Source: Streptomyces caniferus
GTDB taxonomy: Bacteria; Actinomycetota; Actinomycetes; Streptomycetales; Streptomycetaceae
Length of the DNA stretch: 64,000 bases
Direction of reading: 5' to 3'
NCBI RefSeq assembly: GCF_009811555.1
Contig: NZ_BLIN01000001.1
Location: forward strand, 62,001 to 126,000
The notes under the pieces were generated by a model. It had not been told where the DNA came from, did no database searches, and worked only from the letters and a program-made list of their open reading frames with translations. Made by a program: the position numbers and the translations under genes. Positions 54,538-62,897 of this stretch are shown here, in pieces; position 1 is the first letter of the stretch, and every line of letters begins with the position of its first letter.

Positions 54538-55220
54538 GCCTCGAACTGACCGATGTCACCCTCACCTACCCCGACGGCGATACCCGGCTGACCGCGCTGG
54601 ACGACGTCTCGCTGACCGTCCCCGCCGGAGGTCTGACCGCGGTGATCGGCCCGTCCGGGTCCGGCAAGTCCAGCCTGCTCGCGGTCGCCGCCACCCTGAT
54701 CTCCCCGGACCGCGGACGGGTGGTGATCGACGGCACGGACACCGCGGGGCTGGGCCGGGCCGCGCTGACGACGCTGCGCCGCACCGCCATCGGCACGGTC
54801 TTCCAGCAGCCGAACCTTCTGCCCTCGCTGACCGCCGCCGAACAACTGCAGGTGATGGCCCATCTGGACGGCCGCTCGCCCCGTACGGCGCGGGCGCGGG
54901 CCCGGGAACTGCTGGCGGCGGTCGGCCTGGACGGGCAGGCCGACCGGCGGCCGCATCAGCTCTCGGGCGGCCAGCGGCAGCGGATCAACATCGCGCGGGC
55001 GCTGATGAACGAGCCCGCGGTGCTGCTGGTGGACGAGCCGACCAGCGCCCTGGACCACGAGCGGGGCGCCGCGGTGCTCGATCTGCTGGTCACCCTCACC
55101 CGTCAGCGCGCGACCGCGACGGTGCTGGTCACCCATGATCCGGCGCATCTGGAGGCCGCGGACGAGATCGCCGAGGTGCGCGACGGCCGGCTGCGCCCCC
55201 GGCCCGTCGCCCGCCCGTGA
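54534..55220 (+). CDS. ABC transporter ATP-binding protein (LolD/MacB type)
   Basis: 228 aa. Walker A GPSGSGKSSL, Q-loop FQQPNLLPSLTA, signature LSGGQRQRINIARAL, Walker B VLLVDEPTSALD and switch His in VTHDPAH are all present. It partners the preceding FtsX-like permease by translational coupling. The operon diverges from a histidine kinase/response regulator operon, a typical stimulus-sensing exporter module. Confidence 0.94.
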   Translation: MSLELTDVTLTYPDGDTRLTALDDVSLTVPAGGLTAVIGPSGSGKSSLLAVAATLISPDRGRVVIDGTDTAGLGRAALTTLRRTAIGTVFQQPNLLPSLTAAEQLQVMAHLDGRSPRTARARARELLAAVGLDGQADRRPHQLSGGQRQRINIARALMNEPAVLLVDEPTSALDHERGAAVLDLLVTLTRQRATATVLVTHDPAHLEAADEIAEVRDGRLRPRPVARP

Positions 55221-55278
55221 CCGGACGGGCCGGACCGGGGCCGGGCGGACCGGCCCTGGGCCAGGGCCGAGGGGCCGC

Positions 55279-55776
55279 TCAGCCCCCTGCGGTCCCCTGG
55301 GGCTGGTCGTCCGCCGCGTGGGAGAACAGCTTGAGGACCGGGACGCCGACCTTGTGACGGGCGCGGGAGGCCCAGTCGCGGTGGAAGAACTCCTCCACGA
55401 AGTGCGGGGTGGTCAGCACGATCACCTCGTCCGCGGCCGTCTCTTCGACGACGGAGCGCAGCAGGTCCAGCGGATGGTCCTCGACCACCTGCCCGACGGC
55501 CTCCGCGCCGGTGGCCCGCAGCGCCTCCACCGTGTGGGCCAGGGCGAGCTCGGCGGGGGCCTCCGCCCGGGCGCCGCCGGGCTCCTCCCCCTCCCGTACG
55601 GCGTCGTCGAACTCACCGAGCGCGACGTCGTCGATGGCCCGTAGCAGAACATCCTGCTTGCCGCGAGGCTGCATGAGCACGACGAACGAGATCCGGTCAT
55701 CGCCGTGCAGGGTGGTCACAAACTCCACATCGGCGGGCGTCAGTGGCTTCTCGATCATCAATACGCTCGTGAACAC
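55279..55776 (-). CDS. conserved hypothetical protein, UspA-like fold possible
   Basis: 165 aa. It begins MFTSVLMIEKPLTPADVEFVTTLHGDDRISFVVLMQPR and later has EDHPLDLLRSVVEETAADEVIVLTTPHFVEEFFHRDWASRARHKVGVPVLKLF. The late Asp-Glu-Val-Ile-Val plus small-residue helix and VPVLKLF strand recall universal-stress-protein C-termini, but the ATP-binding G-x2-G-x9-G motif is missing. The GTG start at 55776 is in a good position after the AT-rich region. Function unknown. Confidence 0.75.
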   Translation of the reverse strand: MFTSVLMIEKPLTPADVEFVTTLHGDDRISFVVLMQPRGKQDVLLRAIDDVALGEFDDAVREGEEPGGARAEAPAELALAHTVEALRATGAEAVGQVVEDHPLDLLRSVVEETAADEVIVLTTPHFVEEFFHRDWASRARHKVGVPVLKLFSHAADDQPQGTAGG

Positions 55777-55858
55777 GACGGACGCCCTTCTTCTCTTCGG
55801 AGGCGCCGCACGGAACGGAGCCCGACGGACACCATCCTGCCCCGTCGCCGTGCGGGAC

Positions 55859-55909
55859 GGTTGGCTTTTAGTGTGCCCAACCGAAGCTAAGCGGAACAGA
55901 TAATTCCGC
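55859..55909 (-). terminator. tandem hairpins after the RibD-type gene
   Basis: GCGGAA-N7-TTCCGC (55891-55909), followed leftward by GGTTGG...CCAACC (55859-55882), directly downstream of the stop of the leftward reductase gene. The AT-rich loops stand out here. This region also holds the promoter of the next leftward gene. Confidence 0.55.
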
Positions 55910-55915
55910 CGATTG

Positions 55916-56740
55916 TCACGACCGACGGTAGCGAGTGAAGAGGAATCCGGCCTCCTCCAGTACCGACGCCAGGGCGAACCGCTCCGGCACCGGAACGGCG
56001 GGGCCGTTCATGATCCTCGGCGCATCGCCCACGGCGACCACCGGAGCCAGCGACAGACACAGCTCGTCCAGCGCACCGGCCGCCGCGAACTGCCCCAGCA
56101 GCATCGGCCCGCCCTCCGTCAGCAGCCGGGTGTGACCGCGCCCGGCCAGCACCCCGGTCACCCGGGCCGGGTCGACGCCCTGTCCCTCACCGGCGAACAG
56201 CACCTCGGCGCCCGCGGCACGGGCCGCGGCCACCCGGTCCGGCGGCGCGCCCGCGCCGGTCAGCACCAGGGTGGGGACCAGCGGCTCGGTGAACAGCGGC
56301 AGGGTGAAGTCCAGCCCGAGGCCGGCGGTGACCACGGCGATGGCGGGGGCCGGTCCCTGGCCGGCCGCGGCCCGGCGGCCGGCGAACGCCTCCCGGGCGC
56401 GGGCCGGCCGGTAGCCCTCCTGCCGCACCGTCTCCGCGCCCACCACCACCGCGTCCGCGAGCCCCCGGAGCACCCCGAAGATCCGCATGTCGGCATCGCT
56501 GGAGAGCGGCTGCGAGCGGCCCTCGTGGTGGGCCGCGCCGTCCACGGAGGACACCATGTTCGCGCGCAGCCAGCCGGTGCGCCCCGAGCGCACCGGGTCG
56601 TCCGTCGCCGGGTACGCGTAGGCATCGGCCAGCTCGTCCAGCGTCCACTCGCGGTCGTGCGGGCCCAGCGGCTCCACCACGGTGTTCTCGCTGTCGGGGA
56701 CTGGTGCAAAGGGGGCGGTGAGGGGGAACAGGCGTCGCAT
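55916..56740 (-). CDS. RibD C-terminal-domain reductase (pyrimidine reductase family)
   Basis: 274 aa. Dihydrofolate-reductase-like fold of the RibD reductase family: WLRANMVSSVDGAAHHEGRSQPLSSDADMRIFGVLRGLADAVVVGAETVRQEGY is the classical N-terminal half, and LLTEGGPMLLGQF plus LDELCLSLAPVVAVG the C-terminal half. It probably acts in riboflavin or a related NADPH reduction, but there are no rib neighbours and the deaminase half of RibD is absent. ATG 56740. Confidence 0.9.
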   Translation of the reverse strand: MRRLFPLTAPFAPVPDSENTVVEPLGPHDREWTLDELADAYAYPATDDPVRSGRTGWLRANMVSSVDGAAHHEGRSQPLSSDADMRIFGVLRGLADAVVVGAETVRQEGYRPARAREAFAGRRAAAGQGPAPAIAVVTAGLGLDFTLPLFTEPLVPTLVLTGAGAPPDRVAAARAAGAEVLFAGEGQGVDPARVTGVLAGRGHTRLLTEGGPMLLGQFAAAGALDELCLSLAPVVAVGDAPRIMNGPAVPVPERFALASVLEEAGFLFTRYRRS

Positions 56741-56807
56741 GGCGGCAGTGTGACATGCCTCGCTCACCGGACCGGCGGCCACCGCACAGGAGATAGGCTG
56801 GACGGCT

Positions 56808-57929
56808 GTGTCGCCTTCCCAGTCCACTTCCCCGCAGCCCGACCCGATAGCCGGACCGCCGGCCGACGGGGACGACGCGGCGCCCGCCGCGCTCACCGCT
56901 CGCGCCCCGCACGTCCCGGCCGACCATCTGGTGGCCGAGATGGTGCCGCCGCCGCGCTTCCAGGGCGCGCGCTTCGACACCTACATCCCGGACCCCAAGC
57001 AGCCCAGCCAGGCCGAGGCCGTCCAGGTCCTGAGCGACTTCGCGGAGAGCATCGACGGCGGGCAGGCGGGCTCGGGCAAGCGGCGCTGGTTCGCCAGGAA
57101 GCCCGCGGCTCCCCGGGGCCCGCGCGGCGTCTATCTGGACGGCGGCTACGGCGTCGGAAAGACCCATCTGCTCGCCTCCCTGTGGCACGCCACCCCCGCC
57201 CCGGCCGAGCGCAAGGCCTTCGGCACCTTCGTCGAGCTGACGAACCTCGTCGGGGCGCTCGGCTTCCAGCAGACCGTGCGCACCCTCGGCGACCACAAGC
57301 TGCTGTGCATCGACGAGTTCGAGCTGGACGATCCCGGTGACACGGTCCTGGTCTCCACCCTGCTCGGCAAGCTGGTGGACGCCGGTGTGGCGCTGGCCGC
57401 CACCTCCAACACGCTGCCCGGCAAGCTCGGCGAGGGCCGGTTCGCCGCTGCCGACTTCCTGCGGGAGATCCAGGGCCTGAGCGCCCACTTCCGTCCGCTG
57501 CGGATCGACGGCGAGGACTACCGCCACCGCGGCCTGCCCGAGGCGCCCGCCCCGTACGACGACGAGACCGTCACCCGCACGGCGTACCGCACGCCCGGCG
57601 CCTCGCTCGACGACTTCCCCTCCCTGCTGGAGCACCTGTCCAAGGTGCACCCCAGCCGCTACGGCGCGATGTGCGACGGCATCGAGGCGGTCTGCCTCAC
57701 CGATGTCCAGGCGGTGCCGGACCAGTCCACGGCGCTGCGCCTGGTCGTTCTCGCGGACCGGCTCTACGACCGTGAGGTGCCGGTGCTGACCTCCGGCAAG
57801 GCCTTCGACGAGCTGTTCAGCGAGGAGATGCTGCGCGGCGGCTACCGCAAGAAGTACTTCCGGGCCATCTCCCGGCTGACGGCGCTGGCGCGCGACGCGG
57901 GTCCCCTGGTGGCCGACGGCACCCGGTAG
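56808..57929 (+). CDS. zapE: cell division protein ZapE (AFG1-like ATPase)
   Basis: 373 aa. AFG1/ZapE P-loop ATPase: GVYLDGGYGVGKTHLLASLW (Walker A about 112-119), LLCIDEFELDDPGDTVLVSTLL (Walker B and the DEFxxxDxxD signature), AATSNTLPGKLG and the C-terminal LADRLYDREVPVLTSG. The Pro/Ala-rich N-terminus (1-35) is variable. In proteobacteria it modulates the Z ring; the role in Streptomyces is not established. It diverges from the RibD-type gene over 67 bases and has a GTG start. Confidence 0.92.
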   Translation: MSPSQSTSPQPDPIAGPPADGDDAAPAALTARAPHVPADHLVAEMVPPPRFQGARFDTYIPDPKQPSQAEAVQVLSDFAESIDGGQAGSGKRRWFARKPAAPRGPRGVYLDGGYGVGKTHLLASLWHATPAPAERKAFGTFVELTNLVGALGFQQTVRTLGDHKLLCIDEFELDDPGDTVLVSTLLGKLVDAGVALAATSNTLPGKLGEGRFAAADFLREIQGLSAHFRPLRIDGEDYRHRGLPEAPAPYDDETVTRTAYRTPGASLDDFPSLLEHLSKVHPSRYGAMCDGIEAVCLTDVQAVPDQSTALRLVVLADRLYDREVPVLTSGKAFDELFSEEMLRGGYRKKYFRAISRLTALARDAGPLVADGTR

Positions 57930-58034
57930 GCCGTCTCCGCGGCGACACCCGGGCCGCCGCCTGGTTCCCGGCGGCCCGGCACCGTGGTACACACGAGCGG
58001 GTCACGTCACCTGTCCGCCAACAGGGAGTTGCCC

Positions 58035-59411
58035 ATGTCCGCGACACGACGTCAGATCCTGGCGAGAACCGGAGCGCTGGGGGCGGGAATCGCCTTCTCG
58101 GGAAGCCTCACGGAGCTCTTCACGGGGACCGCGACCGCACAGAGCATGGGACAGCGCGGCTACGGCCCGCTGGTCCCCGACCCGCACGGCCTGCTCGATC
58201 TCCCCAAGGGCTTCCGCTACCGGGTCCTCTCCAGGGAAGGCGACCCGCTGCGCTCCGGGGAGGGCAAGGTCCCCAGCAACTGCGACGGCATGTCCGCCTT
58301 CCCCGGTTCTCCGGGGCACCGCGGCGGGACGTTCCTCGTCCGCAACCACGAGAACCGCACGGGCTCCCGCCAGGCCGTCCCCACGGTCCGCGATCTGACC
58401 TACGACCCCGGTGGGGAGGGCGGCTGTACGGCCCTGGAACTCGCCCCGGACCACTCCGTCCGCTCCGAGCGGGTCGCCATCGCCGGTACGTCCACCAACT
58501 GCGCGGGCGGCCACACCCCTTGGAACACCTGGCTGACCTGCGAGGAGACCGAGCACCGGGCCGGCGAGGAGAACTACACCAAGGACCACGGCTTCATCTT
58601 CGAGGTCGATCCGTACGACCCGCGGCGCACCGGCGCCGTCCCGCTGACCGCGATGGGCCGCTTCCAGCACGAGGCGATCGCCGTCGACCCCCACACCGGC
58701 ACCGTCTACGAGACCGAGGACGCCTTCGAGAAGCCGTTCGGCCTCTTCTACCGTTTTCTGCCCAAGAAGCCGATGGGCGGCCGCGGTTCGCTCCGGGCGG
58801 GCGGCCGTCTCCAGGCGCTGCGGGTCCCCGGAGTGCCCGACCTGTCCACCGTCCAGCAGCCCGGTGCCACCTTCGATCACGTCACCTGGGTGGATGTGCC
58901 GGACCCGCTCGCCCGTGAGACCCCGATCCGCTTCCAGGACTTCGGGCCCGGCGGCATCACCCACGCCCAGAAGCTGGAGGGCTGCTACTGGGGCGGCTCC
59001 TGCGTCTACTTCGTCTCCAGCTTCGCGCACCGCAAGGACGGCTCGGCGGCCGACCACTACGGCCAGGTGTGGAAGTACGACCCGAAGAAGCGGCGGCTGA
59101 CCCAGGTCGTCGCCTTCGGCCCGGGCAGCGACCTCCAACTGCCCGGTGAGTCCCCCGACAACATCTGCCTCGCGCCCAGCGGCGGCCTGATGGTCTGTGA
59201 GGACGGCGAGGGCGCCCAGCACGTCTTCGGCCTCACCCGGCGCGGCGAGGTCTATGCGATGGCGCGCGGCCGACAGAACATCGGCACCCCGGAGAAGCCG
59301 GAGTGGGGCGAGTTCGCGGGGGTGACCTTCTCGCCCGACCACCGGACGATGTACGTCAACTGCTATACGCCGGGGACCACGTTCGCGGTGACGGGGCCCT
59401 GGCACCACTGA
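58035..59411 (+). CDS. PhoX family phosphatase (DUF839), Tat-exported
   Basis: 458 aa. The N-terminus SATRRQILARTGALGAGIAFSGSL is a twin-arginine signal peptide. The body has the PhoX/DUF839 beta-propeller signatures NCDGMSAFPG, FLVRNHENR, GGCTALEL, NCAGGHTPWNTWLTCEE, EDAFEKPFGLFYRFLP and GESPDNICLAPSGGLMVCEDGEG; the Glu and Cys residues would ligate the Fe/Ca cofactor. It probably releases phosphate from esters outside the cell. ATG 58035 has GGGAG eight bases upstream. No convincing Pho box could be read upstream. Confidence 0.9.
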   Translation: MSATRRQILARTGALGAGIAFSGSLTELFTGTATAQSMGQRGYGPLVPDPHGLLDLPKGFRYRVLSREGDPLRSGEGKVPSNCDGMSAFPGSPGHRGGTFLVRNHENRTGSRQAVPTVRDLTYDPGGEGGCTALELAPDHSVRSERVAIAGTSTNCAGGHTPWNTWLTCEETEHRAGEENYTKDHGFIFEVDPYDPRRTGAVPLTAMGRFQHEAIAVDPHTGTVYETEDAFEKPFGLFYRFLPKKPMGGRGSLRAGGRLQALRVPGVPDLSTVQQPGATFDHVTWVDVPDPLARETPIRFQDFGPGGITHAQKLEGCYWGGSCVYFVSSFAHRKDGSAADHYGQVWKYDPKKRRLTQVVAFGPGSDLQLPGESPDNICLAPSGGLMVCEDGEGAQHVFGLTRRGEVYAMARGRQNIGTPEKPEWGEFAGVTFSPDHRTMYVNCYTPGTTFAVTGPWHH

Positions 59412-59461
59412 CCCCGCGGGACCCCTGACCCCACGGCACCACCGACCCCGCGGACCGCCGG

Positions 59462-59665
59462 TCAGCCGGAGCAGGCGGACCGCTGGGCCTCCTGCCATTC
59501 GCACACCGGGCAGAGCACGATGCCGGGCCGGTCGACCGGGTACTCGGTCGGCCGGCCGCACTGCAGACAGTCCGCGCAGGGGGGCGGGGTGGCGGGGGCG
59601 AGTTCGGCGTATGGGGGCGTACCGGTGGGCTCGGGGGCGGCGGGGTGGTCGGCAGGGGCGGGCAT
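59462..59665 (-). CDS. small zinc-ribbon-type protein
   Basis: 67 aa. After a Pro/Ala-rich half comes PCADCLQCGRPTEYPVDRPG and LCPVCEWQEAQRSAC: six Cys residues (30, 33, 36, 52, 55, 65), four of which fit a CxxC-x15-CxxC zinc ribbon. The cluster and flanking Pro/Glu-Tyr context suggest a real small gene rather than chance. Function unknown. Confidence 0.65.
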   Translation of the reverse strand: MPAPADHPAAPEPTGTPPYAELAPATPPPCADCLQCGRPTEYPVDRPGIVLCPVCEWQEAQRSACSG

Positions 59666-59707
59666 GGTGTCGAGCGTACGGCTGCTCCCCCCACCCCCGA
59701 ACCCACC

Positions 59708-59750
59708 CCCCGCCCCCTCCCCCGAAGGGGGAGAGGGGGAGGGGGCGGGG
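59708..59750 (-). terminator. strong GC hairpin
   Basis: CCCCGCCCCCTCCCCC (59708-59723) pairs perfectly with GGGGGAGGGGGCGGGG (59735-59750) around an 11-base loop. It follows the leftward ABC permease gene, 80 bases beyond its stop. A partial second C-rich copy lies at 59800-59818. Confidence 0.65.
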
Positions 59751-59831
59751 GAGAGCTCCGGTGGGCGCGGAACCGAGAAATCCGGTGCGGCTCCGAGCCC
59801 TCGCCCCCTCCCCCGCCGTTCGGCGCGCGCC

Positions 59832-60497
59832 TTACCCCCTGCGGGAGCTGAGGGCGCAGGCGACGGCGGTGGCGGCGGCCGCGATCAGGGCGGTGCCGGC
59901 GAGCGGCAGCCAAGGGGTGGTGATCGTGCCGTGCAGGGAGCCGGTGACCAGGTCCGAGATGGCGGCGTTGGCGGGCGACGCGCCCAGCACGAGCAGCAGC
60001 AGCGCCGCGAGCGTGCCCACCGGGATGCTCCAGCCGGGGCTGCGCAGCACCGGCCAGTTGCTCAGCGCGCCGATCGCGGTGCCCATCAGCAGGCACGCCA
60101 GCGCAGCGAGCAGCCCGGCGAGAGCAGCGGGCGCGACTGGCACCACCTGATGGTCGGTGGAGTGCGGGTCGGAGATCAGCAGGACCACAGCCGTACCGAT
60201 GAGGGCGAGCAGCACCGTGGTGCAGACCGCGGTCAGCACACCGGCGAGGTGGGCACGCCCCGGCCCGGCGGCCGCCGCGGTGCAATTGCGGGCAGCCGGC
60301 GGCTCGTTGGTGACACAGACCCGGGTCAGCCATACGGCGGCCGGCAGCAGACCGCCGGCGGCGTAGCCGAACCCGTCGAGGATCGGGCCGCCGCTTTGTA
60401 CGCCGATGGCCAGCCAGGCGGCGTAGAGGATCACCGGCGGCAGCCAGCGGTGCGAGCCGATCAGCAGCGCCGCCTGATAGCGGAGGAGAGCAATCAC
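59832..60497 (-). CDS. ABC-type membrane protein (permease-like)
   Basis: 221 aa, about five to six hydrophobic helices (WLPPVILYAAWLAIGVQSG, GVLTAVCTTVLLALIGTAVVLLIS, LAGLLAALACLLMGTAIGAL, WSIPVGTLAALLLLVLGA, WLPLAGTALIAAAATAVACAL). No domain name comes to mind. The GTG start overlaps the stop of the upstream ATPase gene (GTGA), which marks it as that transporter's membrane subunit. Substrate unknown. Confidence 0.75.
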   Translation of the reverse strand: MIALLRYQAALLIGSHRWLPPVILYAAWLAIGVQSGGPILDGFGYAAGGLLPAAVWLTRVCVTNEPPAARNCTAAAAGPGRAHLAGVLTAVCTTVLLALIGTAVVLLISDPHSTDHQVVPVAPAALAGLLAALACLLMGTAIGALSNWPVLRSPGWSIPVGTLAALLLLVLGASPANAAISDLVTGSLHGTITTPWLPLAGTALIAAAATAVACALSSRRG

Positions 60498-61498
60498 GGG
60501 TGGGGAGCCTCGTCGGGTGCGGGGGCGAGTGTGGGTGTGGGCGCGGCTGCAGGGGCGTCGGCAGTGCCGGATCCGGAGCCGACATCGGTGGCGGTGCCAG
60601 GACCACTCCGCACCCCCGCCTCCGCCCCCGCTCTGCCGACCGACCGGATATGCCACGGCGGCCGTGCGGTGAGCAGGGCGCGCAGCAAGGCATCGGAGTG
60701 GACGGCGGGGACCGTCAGCCGGGTCGTGCCGTCCGGCTGCGGCACGACCTCCGGCGCGCCGGGCAGTCGTGGTGCTCCGGCGGACGAGCGCTCCGTCCCG
60801 CCGGACAGGGCGGCTCCCGGTGCGGCCTCGGCCTCGATGATCACCCGGGGGCCCGGCGCGGACGCCGGCTCCTCCCCCGGGAGGCTCTCCTCATGGGGCA
60901 GCAGCCGCCCGTCCACGACCCGGTAGCGGGCGTCGGCCGCGCCCGCCAGCCGCTGCGGGTCATGGTCGACGAACACCACGGTGCCGCCGTCCGCGACCCG
61001 CTCGGCGACGGCCCGGTCGAGTACCTCCCGGGCGCCCTGGTCCAGGCCGGTCCAGGCCTCGTCGAGGACCAGGAGTTCGGGTTCGGCGAGCAGCGCCTGG
61101 GCGACCGCGACCTTCTGGCTCGTCCCCTTGGACAGTTCGGCCAGCGGGGTGCGTGCGTGCCCGGCCGCCCCGAAGCGGGCGAGCCATTCGGTGGCGCGGC
61201 GGGCCGGTTCGGGGCCGCGCAGGCCGTGGATACGGCCGAGGTGCGTGAGGTAGCCGACGGCCGTGAAGGGCAGCGCGGACGGGAAGCGTTCGGGCACGTA
61301 GGCGCTGCGCGGGCGGCCGGTGATACGGCCGGTGGTGGGCCGGTCGATCCCGGCCAGCAGCCGCAGCAAGGTGGATTTCCCGCTTCCGTTGGTCCCTTCG
61401 ATGCGCAGCAGCGCACCGGCGGGCACGTCGAGCTGCACCTCGCGCAGCACCCAGGGCCCGCGCACCCCGTAGCGCCGCCCTACCCCGTCGAGCCTCAT
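60494..61498 (-). CDS. ABC transporter ATP-binding protein with long C-terminal extension
   Basis: 334 aa. ATPase domain in the first ~210 residues: LLRIEGTNGSGKSTLLRLLAG (Walker A), ELSKGTSQKVAVAQALL (signature LSKGTSQK, a variant of LSGGQ), ELLVLDEAWTGLDQGA (Walker B) and VVFVDHDP (switch His). The remaining ~120 residues are a Pro/Ala/Ser-rich region ending in TPTLAPAPDEAPHP, with one conserved-looking block TTRLTVPAVHSDALLRALLTARPPWHIRSV. The membrane partner is the coupled downstream gene. ATG 61498 with GGAGG 12 bases upstream. Confidence 0.88.
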   Translation of the reverse strand: MRLDGVGRRYGVRGPWVLREVQLDVPAGALLRIEGTNGSGKSTLLRLLAGIDRPTTGRITGRPRSAYVPERFPSALPFTAVGYLTHLGRIHGLRGPEPARRATEWLARFGAAGHARTPLAELSKGTSQKVAVAQALLAEPELLVLDEAWTGLDQGAREVLDRAVAERVADGGTVVFVDHDPQRLAGAADARYRVVDGRLLPHEESLPGEEPASAPGPRVIIEAEAAPGAALSGGTERSSAGAPRLPGAPEVVPQPDGTTRLTVPAVHSDALLRALLTARPPWHIRSVGRAGAEAGVRSGPGTATDVGSGSGTADAPAAAPTPTLAPAPDEAPHP

Positions 61499-61729
61499 GC
61501 GTTCCGGCACCTCCACCGTCCCTGGGCGGCCCCGCCCGCTCCGCCGTTCCCGACGGTAGCCGGACCGGCCACCCGGCGCCCGTCCGAGAGCGCGGTCCGC
61601 CCCGTCGGGCGGCAACCGGGGTCCGTGCAGACGGCGTTGGCCTGCTCGCCCGCCGCCCGGTGGGCGATCCGGCAGGTGGGCGGCGAACGGTGGCGGGGGT
61701 CTGTCGGTGGCGGCTGGCAGACTGTTCGG

Positions 61730-62491
61730 GTGACCAGCACAGAGACCGCCGGACAGCCCGGCAACGACTCCGAGGGCCCCGTGGGCCGCGCAGACCGCGA
61801 GGCCGGCGCAGAGACCGACCCGGACGCGGCGCCGCAGTTCGTGCTGCCGCTCGTCGCGCGGATCGAGCGGGCCGAGCCACCGGCGCGTACGGACGCGCTG
61901 GAGACGGCGGCGCGGGCGGTGCTGGTGCTGTTGTCGGACGAGCGGTCGGCCGGGGACGGCGAGTGGGCCGCGGCGGTGCGGGACTGGCAGGACGCCCGGA
62001 TCCGGAAGGTGGTGCGGCGGGCGCGCGGCGCGGAGTGGCGGCGGGCCGAGGCGCTGCCGGGCATCACGGTCAGCGGTCACCGCGCCGAGGTGCGGGTCTT
62101 CCCGCCGGTGCCGCTGGACGGCTGGCCCAAGGACCTGGCGCGGCTGCAGGTGTCGGGCACGGAGCTGGACGATCCCGAGCCGCCCGGGGCACCCGCCGAG
62201 GACGCGCCGGTGCTGTGGCTCAATCCCGACCTGGAGATGTCGGCGGGCAAGGAGATGGCGCAGGCCGGACACGCGGCGCAGCTGGCCTGGTGGGAGCTGT
62301 CCGAGGAGGAGCGGGCGGCCTGGCACGCGGCCGGGTTCCCGCTGTCCGTACGGTCCGCCGGGCGCGCGCAGTGGGAGGAGCTGACCCGCAGCGGTCTGCC
62401 CATGGTGCACGATGCCGGGTTTACGGAGATCGCCCCTGGGATCACTTTCGCAGTCGACGGGGTGGACCGCGTCAGGGCTCTCCCGCGCTGA
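61730..62491 (+). CDS. peptidyl-tRNA hydrolase, Pth2 family
   Basis: 253 aa. The C-terminal ~90 residues contain LNPDLEMSAGKEMAQAGHAAQLAWW, the Pth2 active-site helix (Lys and Asp/His residues), and end with the strand GITFAVDGVDRVRALPR. The N-terminal 150 residues are unusual for Pth2, which is normally about 115 aa; they include a helical, Arg-rich region. It would recycle peptidyl-tRNA, alongside the usual Pth. The GTG start has little leader; CTGTTCGG just upstream gives no clear ribosome binding site, so a leaderless message is possible. Confidence 0.82.
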   Translation: MTSTETAGQPGNDSEGPVGRADREAGAETDPDAAPQFVLPLVARIERAEPPARTDALETAARAVLVLLSDERSAGDGEWAAAVRDWQDARIRKVVRRARGAEWRRAEALPGITVSGHRAEVRVFPPVPLDGWPKDLARLQVSGTELDDPEPPGAPAEDAPVLWLNPDLEMSAGKEMAQAGHAAQLAWWELSEEERAAWHAAGFPLSVRSAGRAQWEELTRSGLPMVHDAGFTEIAPGITFAVDGVDRVRALPR

Positions 62492-62897
62492 CGACGGCTA
62501 TGGGTGGACTCCTGCGGATCGGGCTGCCGCGGCGAGGTTCGTCCCGTGCAGGGTTCGGTGTGCCGCGCCTGGGCCAGGGCGCGCTCCTGGCATGACACGG
62601 TCGTCCTGAGCAGCAGGCCCGGGGCCGTCGAGGGCCTCCGGAAAACCGTGCAGGAGCCTGCTTTTCCGCCGGCCGGAGGGCCCTGCACGACGGCGACGCG
62701 GCCCCCGCCCGCGGACGATGCGGTGCACGGCCGGACGATGCGGTGCACGGCCGGGCGAGGACGGTGCGGGCCGTCCGCGTCCGGTCCGGTCCGTGGAACC
62801 CTCGTCCGGTTGCCGTGTGGTGAGCAGGCGGCCCGGCACCGGGTCACCGGGACCCGGCTCCTGCTGGAACGGGCCGGGCACCCCCTCGCGGCTGCCG
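62492..62897. other. intergenic region with 20-bp tandem duplication
   Basis: No gene found. GGACGATGCGGTGCACGGCC occurs twice in direct succession at 62713-62752, with a partial third start (GGGCG). The rest is GC-rich and unstructured as far as I can see. It lies between the convergent Pth2 and Rieske genes. Confidence 0.6.

Noticed and set aside
57983..58034. Pho box upstream of the PhoX-like gene (GGTCACGTCACC)
   Set aside because: PhoP sites in Streptomyces are 11-base direct repeats; the two GGT-Cs here are 14 bases apart and no third unit exists.
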